DNA of 64,000 bases from Phorcus lineatus (Eukaryota; Mollusca; Gastropoda; Trochida; Trochidae): contig OV121084.1 in the NCBI GenBank assembly GCA_921293015.1, positions 23,936,960-24,000,959 of the forward strand, in the 5' to 3' direction. Made by a program: the position numbers and the translations under genes. Positions 60,701-64,000 of the stretch are shown one piece after another. Under the pieces are notes generated by a model. That model ran no database searches and was not told where the DNA came from. It saw only the letters and a list, made by a program, of their open reading frames with translations. Numbering within the stretch: the stretch's first letter is position 1; the number at the start of each line of letters is the position of its first letter.

Positions 60701-62838
60701 AAGACAAAATGCACAAATTTGAGTCTGCGTGTAACAAAGAACTGTGATCTACCAATTGCTTTTACAGAAGAAGTCCATTTACGATTTAGTGGTAATGCCT
60801 GCCAGCCCATATTAGAAAGGGTGGTCAGGAACATCACATAAAACTTATGCATTTGGGTGCATCAGCCCTGAAAGAGAAAAAGCGATATAGATATTGCTAG
60901 CAGACAACTATCCTTCTCAGCATTTAAGCCCTTCAATAATCCATGTTAATCTAAAATAATTTTCTTTTCACTGTGGTTGACGATCAAATTTCACTGCCAT
61001 TGTACTCACTTGATGAGGTTGTTGTCTGGCTTCTTTGTAGAAAGTGTAAAGTTGGCCAACCATCGGATAAACGAGTCTCTGCATTCAGTCACATTGGCAG
61101 GTTCATCCTTCGCCAGCATTTCCTTAACTGAGCGCACACAGGGTAATTCTGTGCAGGAATAACACATTTATTAACCACACGTACATTATCATTTGAAAGC
61201 TTCTTAAAATCAACATGCACATTTAACTATTTCAGTATTAACTATTGAGAGTAGTATTTCCTAACAACACCAACAACTCACAAATCAGTATTCACAATTG
61301 AGAGTGTTTTTACCATCAATATCTTCAATGAACTATTTCAGTATGAAGTCTTGAGAGTGGTATTTGCCAAAAGAAGCAAAGAATCTCAATCAACAGAACA
61401 AACACTATTTGCATCACTAACAACTACGTAACTTTATTCATGTTTTCTAGATTCATTCTTGACAATAAAATAACCACTGCCCAAACACATGCATAAGAAA
61501 TATAAACTGAGCTTATTCTTAATAAGAGTAGAGTATGATTGGTAATAACTAAGTGCAGACCTAACGTTTTGAGGTATGTAGTCTGCCATTGACAAACTTA
61601 ACCATCTTAAAAATATTGTAACATCATTTCTCCTGACAAAAATGCTGCACTTTTTTCAAGATCTGTGATAAAGGGAGACCAGTAAAGTAAATAAAAGTAT
61701 TACTGGAAAGAACTCAGCAGGTTTAAGGCTAAATAAAAACCCTATTTAGAGGAATAGAGCAAATGTTCATGTTCACCTAGGACCGGTTCGTAGATGTCCC
61801 TGGTCTGGAAGTCTGGGAGAAGCCAGTGTAGGTAGCTGCTCTTGAACTTGTTGAAGAGGAACACAAAACTCGTCTCCCTCATCTCCTTGTTCATCCACTC
61901 GATCTTAATCACCTGGAGACAACACGAGTAAATGCTAACCTGTAGTTCCTCTTAGCTATCAATTCGAATGAAGACACTCACTTTATAGCAAAAGAAAGAA
62001 CTGATTTCTGTTTGTCAGTTATCAAATCTTTTCTTTATTGAATACATGAAAATATAAAATATAGTTTGAAACATTACAAGTATCTATACAGAAACACAGT
62101 CATTGTGAACCAAAATAGTGTATCAAACATAAAATCCTTGTGTTACTTTACTTAATGCTTCCCAAATGCATGTCAAACAGTCCTAAATATTTGTTTGCTA
62201 GGTAATGAAATTCAGAGAAGTGTTGTACAAAGTTAAGTCAACCAATCAATTTATGCAGGGATAATTCTGAATAACTTTGAGATATATTTATGATATAATA
62301 AGCAATGAATTTCTGGGATTTATCAGTGAAAAAACCTTGTATGTGGTCACAATAGCGATATAATATATCGTCACTGGTGACAGTAGCGATATAATATATT
62401 GTCACTGCTGGTGAACTTTCCAGGGCCTCTTTGTGCCGGGACTACTTTTAGGGTTAAGAAATGTTTATCGACATCATAAACACTAAAAATCAACAAAATA
62501 AGAATGAAATTATATAATAAATAGAATATTTTATTAAGTTTGTCAAATACGATGTTTATCTCATCTCTTGGTTGGGTTGAAAATTATATTTTCACTCGTG
62601 GCTGTTGACAAACTTAATTAAATATCCTGTATATATTGCATGTCATATGCATGACCGCATTATTATATTGTGAACTTTATCATTTTTAGATGCTTAAATG
62701 TTACAACGCGAGCTACCTCAGACACCATGACTGTTAACAGAGCATCCAGAAAGTACTTGGTGATGTTTTCAGGCAACTTTTCTCCGGCGCTGGGTAAGAT
62801 TGCAGTTACCTCCCCTGACGCAATCACTCCACTGCATG
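21555..62838 (-). CDS. RALGAPA1: Ral GTPase-activating protein subunit alpha, multi-exon, 5' end outside window
   Basis: Catalytic subunit of the heterodimeric RalGAP complex (alpha plus RALGAPB); it stimulates GTP hydrolysis on RalA/RalB in the cytosol and is related to tuberin. Conceptual splicing gives ~1,780 codons that follow vertebrate RALGAPA1/2 from about residue 180 to the C-terminus. Exons, in transcription order: 62838-62717, 61912-61777, 61148-61010, 60689-60434, 59534-59463, 57587-57453, 55106-54864, 54389-54316, 53986-53875, 52703-52581, 52211-52091, 51787-51641, 51105-50935, 49419-49381, 48563-48549, 47991-47818, 47471-47301, 47018-46834, 46617-46519, 46257-46102, 45072-44941, 44745-44620, 44244-44186, 43576-43468, 40451-40341, 39854-39786, 39534-39424, 39200-38961, 38816-38667, 38067-38014, 37733-37586, 37123-36963, 36745-36564, 35336-35319, 33993-33886, 33207-33136, 32872-32749, 32346-32191, 31968-31810, 31703-31576, 31360-31245, 30892-30776, then one of two last exons. 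All are bounded by AG and GT and all phases agree. Invertebrates usually have one alpha gene, so the A1 symbol stands for the A1/A2 ancestor. Confidence 0.93.
21719..24599 (-). other. Region between the two alternative last exons
   Basis: Non-coding. It would be 3' UTR and downstream DNA for last exon A and intron for last exon B. A GAGGGCCATTGGCTCTGAAG fragment of the dispersed repeat lies at 23198. A 20-bp duplication (CAAATCCTACATGCTGTATA) is at 24034-24073. Confidence 0.5.
24600..24691 (-). CDS. RALGAPA1: RALGAPA alternative last exon A
   Basis: Phase-1-compatible terminal exon ending in TAA at 24602-24600. The tail reads [20 protein letters not shown] then T-L-stop. Three AG dinucleotides give three in-frame acceptors: exon start at 24691 (adds a His run and TAP), 24673 (adds AP), or 24667. 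The 6.1-kb intron before it holds a purine minisatellite. A TTTATT on the plus strand at 24282-24287 (AATAAA in the transcript) could serve polyadenylation. No vertebrate homology was recognised for the tail. Confidence 0.62.
25412..25441 (+). ncRNA. Hammerhead-like core (CTGATGA - stem - GAAA)
   Basis: CTGATGA at 25412-25418 and GAAA at 25438-25441 enclose a perfect stem GGGGGTC/GACCCCC (25420-25426 / 25431-25437) with the loop AAAT. One extra A lies between the conserved A9 and the stem, and a convincing stem III plus cleavage triplet was not found, so activity is doubtful. Motifs of this kind occur at ends of Penelope-like elements. Confidence 0.3.
25885..26790. repeat. Purine-rich GAGGTAGATGGAGAGG minisatellite
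   Basis: About 0.75 kb of units built on GGTAGAGGAAGAGGTAGA with 12-27-bp higher-order variation, split by a SINE fragment at 25990-26132. All purine on the plus strand apart from scattered T, hence pyrimidine-rich in the RALGAPA pre-mRNA. Long frames on both strands are low-complexity artefacts. It lies in the intron before last exon A. Confidence 0.95.
25964..26132 (-). mobile_element. SINE fragment inside the purine minisatellite
   Basis: Body of the SINE at 13800-14075: ATTGCAGGGAGAAAGCCCGC on the plus strand, ending at GCTAGAACTAGCAAACCATG. The 3' side shows a (GTGAG)n run at 25964-25985, matching GGTGAGGCGAGGTG at the 49-kb copy, so the SINE tail is a simple repeat. Confidence 0.75.
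26791..28205 (-). other. Intron sequence, no feature
   Basis: Part of the long intron between the last GAP-side exon (30776) and last exon A. No exon or repeat recognised. Confidence 0.55.
28206..28930. repeat. Dispersed repeat with GAGCCATAGGCT head
   Basis: Left edge AGAGCCATAGGCTTTGTAGC + TCATCAGGC, right edge CAGGCTGATGAGCTA. The same edges and an internal CCAGAGTC...TTCTGAAAAAGT block recur at 55935-56290. Shorter relatives are at 41527-41770 and 23196-23226. No coding content. Confidence 0.65.
28931..30775 (-). other. Intron sequence, no exon
   Basis: Remaining part of the long RALGAPA intron. Degenerate repetition of GAGATTCAATTTGATTCTG-type phrases (30190-30720) suggests an old tandem or dispersed repeat, but units are too divergent to define. 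Confidence 0.45.
30776..30892 (-). CDS. RALGAPA1: RALGAPA exon 42 (Ser/Thr-rich tail, branching exon)
   Basis: 117 nt between a TTTCAG acceptor and a GTAGGA donor, phase 1 at both ends. It encodes a Ser/Thr/Glu-rich tail ([20 protein letters not shown]) after the GAP domain. Either of two downstream last exons can be joined to it in frame. The tail is longer than that of vertebrate RALGAPA1, whose protein ends soon after the GAP domain. Confidence 0.8.
31245..33993 (-). CDS. RALGAPA1: RALGAPA exons 35-41: Rap/Ran-GAP catalytic domain
   Basis: Exons of 108, 72, 124, 156, 159, 128 and 116 nt. The GAP domain starts near [20 protein letters not shown] (32.8 kb) and continues through [25 protein letters not shown] (32.25 kb), [15 protein letters not shown] (31.93 kb), [19 protein letters not shown] (31.87 kb), [17 protein letters not shown] (31.66 kb), RATAINASR and [14 protein letters not shown] (31.27 kb). 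The H-x-G-N-D signature carries the asparagine-thumb residue that replaces an arginine finger in Rap1GAP-type enzymes; it is intact, so catalytic competence is expected. A Phe codon split TT|T across the 31576/31360 intron restores the conserved S-F-Y-E-E-R sequence. Confidence 0.96.
33345..33742. mobile_element. TTAA-flanked MITE in a RALGAPA intron (398 bp)
   Basis: TTAA at 33341-33344 and 33743-33746. Ends: left AAGGCCAGTCCTATCGG, right (inward) AGAGGCTGGCCTATCGG, an imperfect 17-bp TIR. A degraded relative is at 13310-13670. It is a different family from the GCACTAGTGC elements but with the same target, so it is probably also piggyBac-like. It lies about 140 bp from the exon at 33886. Confidence 0.75.
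33994..36563 (-). other. Two introns around the 18-nt microexon
   Basis: Very AT-rich. Only the 18-nt exon at 35319-35336 was recognised. No repeat family member seen. Confidence 0.55.
35319..35336 (-). CDS. RALGAPA1: 18-nt microexon of RALGAPA before the GAP region
   Basis: Acceptor TTGTTCAG and donor GTAAGT enclose 18 nt (one base completing Arg, five codons, two bases). Joined to its neighbours it reads R-R-L-E-A-E-H and extends the helix that in vertebrates reads EKHFNDLNMKAVEQ. Both flanking junctions are phase 2, so it can be included or skipped in frame. A consensus donor and a fit to the vertebrate spacing make it more secure than the 15-nt exon. Confidence 0.7.
35319..37733 (-). CDS. 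RALGAPA1: RALGAPA exons 31-34 (RDLSGK motif to pre-GAP linker)
   Basis: Exons of 148, 161, 182 and 18 nt. Exon 31 encodes the family motif [20 protein letters not shown]. Exon 32 is an acidic, low-conservation linker. Exon 33 encodes [20 protein letters not shown], matching LLQYLGVTSPECLQRTG of vertebrates, and ends in a helix leading to an 18-nt microexon. The phases 1-0-2-2 agree throughout. Confidence 0.9.
37239..37339. repeat. 67-bp-offset direct repeat
   Basis: AGCAAACACCTCTCTGCTGC + TGATAACTTTGTT occurs identically at 37239 and 37306. Probably a simple local duplication in a RALGAPA intron. Confidence 0.9.
38014..40451 (-). CDS. RALGAPA1: RALGAPA exons 25-30 (helical region and acidic linker)
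   Basis: Exons of 111, 69, 111, 240, 150 and 54 nt, all phase 0. Landmarks: [20 protein letters not shown] (40.4 kb), [18 protein letters not shown] (39.5 kb), a Ser/Gly-rich 80-residue exon containing [15 protein letters not shown] and ending IVKLAART (39.0-39.2 kb), [19 protein letters not shown] (38.8 kb, close to the vertebrate VITHLVNHLGHYPMSGG), and [16 protein letters not shown] (38.05 kb). Vertebrate counterparts lie immediately before the RDLSGK motif. Confidence 0.92.
39691..39711. repeat. CA/TA dinucleotide microsatellite
   Basis: ACACACACACA followed by TATATATATATA in the intron between the exons at 39534 and 39786. Confidence 0.9.
41527..41770. repeat. Dispersed GAGCC-head repeat, short copy
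   Basis: Left edge GAGTCACTGGTTCTGTAGCT + CATCAGGCC; right edge TGGCCTTATAGACCTGAGGA + GCTTA. Internally deleted relative of the 28206-28930 repeat. Confidence 0.55.
42993..43420. mobile_element. Long-TIR MITE, Mutator-like (428 bp)
   Basis: Flanked by AGTGGTTATA (42983-42992) and AGTGGTCATA (43421-43430), a 10-bp target duplication with one change. TIRs: the first ~43 bp match (CAGTYTGATTAAAATC... through TTCCGAGGAATAAAAGTTT) and a further block TCCTCTCCACAACGGTCTGA matches ~80 bp in. Deeper still, AGCGAACCAATCACA pairs with TGTGATTGGTTAGCT. Long TIRs with a 9-10-bp duplication fit Mutator-like elements. It ends 47 bp from the RALGAPA exon at 43468. Confidence 0.8.
43468..47018 (-). CDS. 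RALGAPA1: RALGAPA exons 18-24 (conserved HEAT-like helical region)
   Basis: Exons of 185, 99, 156, 132, 126, 59 and 109 nt. This is the best-conserved stretch outside the GAP domain: [20 protein letters not shown] and [16 protein letters not shown] (46.9 kb), [11 protein letters not shown]...[14 protein letters not shown] (46.55 kb), [20 protein letters not shown] (46.2 kb), [20 protein letters not shown] (45.0 kb), [20 protein letters not shown] (44.7 kb) and the alpha-helical [20 protein letters not shown] (43.5 kb). All align without gaps to vertebrate RALGAPA1. An Arg codon is split AG|A across the 44186/43576 intron. Confidence 0.94.
45540..45965. repeat. ~170-bp tandem repeat, about 2.5 copies
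   Basis: Units begin near 45547, 45712 and 45885 with TACCCTGAAGCCACGCACCA and continue AAATTTGATAATCC...GCTGAGAAAAG. Similar non-coding units are common in mollusc genomes (recollection, not checked). In a RALGAPA intron. Confidence 0.85.
47301..51787 (-). CDS. RALGAPA1: RALGAPA exons 12-17: Ser-rich disordered block of symmetric phase-1 exons
   Basis: Exons of 147, 171, 39, 15, 174 and 171 nt. Every one begins and ends in phase 1 and is a multiple of three, so any of them can be skipped without a frameshift. The encoded protein is rich in Ser, Arg, Asp and Gly with no predicted fold: DRSFSRGW (51.77 kb, matches the vertebrate KSFSRGW), [17 protein letters not shown] (51.03 kb), [18 protein letters not shown] (47.9 kb), [12 protein letters not shown] (47.4 kb). 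In vertebrate alpha subunits the corresponding region carries insulin/Akt-dependent phosphorylation sites that recruit 14-3-3; whether these serines are used here is inference. The donor of exon 13 (GTGCAT) is weak, and its acceptor has a second AG 6 nt downstream (exon start 51099 instead of 51105). Confidence 0.87.
48549..48563 (-). CDS. RALGAPA1: 15-nt microexon of RALGAPA
   Basis: A strong pyrimidine acceptor (CTTTATTTCAG) and a GTATGG donor enclose 15 nt that read D-A-A-R-I when joined to the phase-1 neighbours. Phase in and out is 1, so inclusion adds exactly five residues. It lies between the 49.4-kb and 47.9-kb exons in the disordered block. It is supported by splice signals and phase only; a chance match of this size is possible. 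Confidence 0.55.
   Translation of the reverse strand: MQLE
49150..49265 (-). mobile_element. SINE fragment in a RALGAPA intron
   Basis: Third copy of the SINE body: GGTTTAACGGCACTTTCAAG and CATTGCAGGGAGAAAGCCGC on the plus strand, preceded by GGTGAGGCGAGGTG. The tRNA-like head is missing. It lies between the 15-nt and 39-nt microexons. Confidence 0.75.
49381..49419 (-). CDS. RALGAPA1: 39-nt cassette-type microexon of RALGAPA
   Basis: Acceptor CATAACAG and donor GTAGGT flank 39 nt. In the incoming phase 1 it reads [12 protein letters not shown] plus the split Gly codon, with no stop. The other nearby AG sites would bring a TAA into frame, so this acceptor is the only usable one. It is assigned from splice signals and phase alone; the short low-complexity peptide has no recognisable homology. 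Confidence 0.6.
   Translation of the reverse strand, partial: HAMLRLVGPRTL
49420..50934 (-). other. Intron sequence, no feature
   Basis: 1.5 kb between the weak-donor exon at 50935 and the 39-nt microexon. Nothing further recognised; an additional short cassette exon could be hidden here. Confidence 0.5.
52091..57587 (-). CDS. RALGAPA1: RALGAPA exons 6-11 (helical central scaffold)
   Basis: Exons of 135, 243, 74, 112, 123 and 121 nt. Landmarks: RPIFLQEP (57.5 kb), [19 protein letters not shown] (54.9 kb), [18 protein letters not shown] (54.35 kb), [18 protein letters not shown] (53.9 kb), [20 protein letters not shown] (52.6 kb) and [20 protein letters not shown] (52.1 kb). Each aligns in order with vertebrate RALGAPA1, so the exon order is collinear and complete here. 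The tryptophan at the 54316 donor is split TG|G across the intron, which fixes that junction. Exon 11 ends in a basic EKRRRGR run before the disordered block. Confidence 0.91.
55935..56290. repeat. Dispersed GAGCC-head repeat, third copy
   Basis: Left edge AGAGCCACAGGCTCTGTAG, internal CCCAGAGTCTGGTTCTGAAG + AAGTTGAAAAAGCG, right edge TTACAGGCCTGATGAGCTAC. Homologous to the 28206-28930 repeat. Confidence 0.65.
57327..57430. repeat. Exact 52-bp tandem duplication
   Basis: 57327-57378 and 57379-57430 are identical (TCCCTAAAAGTAAATACACA...). A third unit starts at 57431 and diverges after five bases. It ends ~20 bp downstream of the donor of the exon at 57453. Confidence 0.97.
57588..59462 (-). 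other. Intron sequence, no feature
   Basis: 1.9 kb of AT-rich intron. No repeat or exon recognised; the flanking exons are contiguous in the vertebrate alignment. Confidence 0.6.
59463..62838 (-). CDS. RALGAPA1: RALGAPA exons 1-5 of the window (N-terminal scaffold)
   Basis: Five exons (122, 136, 139, 256 and 72 nt). The first visible exon enters in phase 1 after a TTTGCAG acceptor and encodes a segment reading [18 protein letters not shown], matching the vertebrate stretch that ends LTSYFLEALLKYIVIQV. Next come an aromatic [18 protein letters not shown] segment (61.8 kb), a helical [10 protein letters not shown] segment (61.1 kb), a Ser/Glu-rich linker followed by a [19 protein letters not shown] motif (60.5 kb), and [16 protein letters not shown] (59.5 kb). 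All have direct vertebrate counterparts in the helical N-terminal region, which in this family carries dimerisation and scaffold functions rather than catalysis. The initiator exon and promoter are not in the window. Confidence 0.9.
62345..62412. repeat. 31-bp dyad repeat, two copies
   Basis: TAGCGATATAATATATCGTC + ACTG at 62353 and again (one change) at 62384. Each unit is itself nearly palindromic (CGATAT / ATATCG). In a RALGAPA intron. Confidence 0.85.
62525..62624. mobile_element. 100-bp hairpin MITE-like element
   Basis: 21-bp terminal inverted repeats ATATTTTATTAAGTTTGTCA + A (62525-62545 and 62604-62624), 20 of 21 matching, around 58 bp. It ends about 90 bp from the exon at 62717. Confidence 0.65.
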
Positions 62839-64000
62839 CTGCAAAGGAAGGTAACTCTGAACAGTAACTTGCCAATTCTTCAAAGACAAGTTTCAGTTTT
62901 AAAACCATTAACACCTTCCACATTTTGAATGAGATCTCAAACAAAACAAAATTAAGTTTTATACTTTAGTAATCCTATGTAAAATCATTATGCCATAATT
63001 CTTATAAAAAAATCAATTTAAAATATTCCTTTCAGTAATTAGCAAGAAGTCTTATTATTTCTAACCATCATATCTCACAATCTAACAATGTCTCTTCATA
63101 ATATTGTTTATGATCCAAAATAAGATTCCAGATAAAATTATCCAAAGTAAATCAAATATTGTACATATACATATATGTAAGTATTCAAAACCATGCAAAA
63201 GGTAGCATATAAAGATCATAAAAAAAACCAATATGTTAGTTAAACAGTATAGTCACAGTTAAATCATAGATATTAAATATTGTGCATGACAAAAAAATAT
63301 CTATCAATCAGGAATATACACAATTATGATAAAAAATTAGATACAAAGTAAGATATCAAGACAAACACTTCATCTTAAAACAAACATTTCCGCTGCAACG
63401 TAACAGGCAATCAACAATCTGTGATCTCAAAAGGCCTTTGAGGCAGACATATTCAATCACTAGAGAGCAAACACTAAAGGAATTTCATCAATACATTAAT
63501 CAGAAGAAACAGTTAATATAATGGGTACTGAAGAAAACAAAAAGGAATCATTAGCGTTAAAATTACACACACACAGTTTTAAAGACTTGTGTCCCTGATA
63601 GACTGAGTGAGTATAAACATTGAATGTCAAAATCATCTCATAATCATCTGTAAGCAAGCACATAAGTTCAATTGTAGATACAGACAGACAGACGGCAGAC
63701 GGACGACACTGCATTATGTAAAGGATTAATTTTCATATGAGGTCCATTACTGAAAATATAGAACTTTCTTCCTCACGAAATGAGATAAACACGGCACGTA
63801 ATTACAATTGACAGATATTCAATTTATCTGATATAAAAATAATCATGTCCAAATTTAAGTAGCTATAAGAAAGAGAACTTATTCACTGTTACAATGTTAG
63901 TCAAGTTGGTCCATTTTTTGAGTGATTAAATCTTCAACAATAACCTTTGAGTCTTTCAACTTGTTGAAGAGTGCATTTGTATTAACTTTAATTTAATATA
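62839..64000 (-). other. Intron at the right edge
   Basis: Continues beyond the window towards the missing 5' exons. A short CAGA-rich run lies at 63681-63695. No exon recognised. Confidence 0.6.

Overview
The window is nuclear DNA of an animal, probably a mollusc. It is AT-rich. Its one host gene is cut into more than 40 short exons with GT-AG introns. The protein reads at high identity against vertebrate RALGAPA1/2. The intergenic DNA is full of DNA-transposon derivatives, LINEs, tRNA-derived SINEs and minisatellites. The mollusc assignment is an inference from the repeat style and exon structure; no sequence here proves the species. Nothing bacterial or viral was seen. | Layout. Positions 1-16.5 kb hold no host gene I can support. 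This is a transposon yard: three copies of a TTAA-flanked ~600-bp MITE, three long near-perfect hairpins, a palindromic 35-bp minisatellite, a tRNA-Asp-like SINE, a decayed Crypton-type tyrosine recombinase (DUF3504 family), an L1/Tx1-like LINE (minus strand) joined head-to-head to the 3' half of a different LINE (plus strand), a second SINE, and a TA-flanked Tc1/mariner-like MITE. Positions 16.5-21.5 kb hold two minisatellites, a CAGA microsatellite and probably the 3' UTR of the gene above it. | From 21.5 kb to the right edge everything coding is one gene on the minus strand: the alpha subunit of the Ral GTPase-activating complex. I placed 42 internal coding exons (62838 down to 30776) whose phases chain without a break, plus two alternative last exons (stop codons at 24600-24602 and 21555-21557). 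About 1,780 codons lie in the window before the last exon. The first ~180 residues expected from the vertebrate protein lie beyond position 64000. The catalytic Rap/Ran-GAP domain is encoded at 33207-31245, with the H-x-G-N-D asparagine-thumb motif intact. | The most interesting points are in the architecture of this gene: six consecutive symmetric phase-1 exons over the Ser-rich disordered region, including a 15-nt and a 39-nt microexon; an 18-nt microexon ahead of the GAP region; two alternative C-termini; and three in-frame acceptors on one of them. I did not find a convincing previously undescribed gene system. The rest of the interest is in several structured repeat families, some of which sit in this gene's introns.
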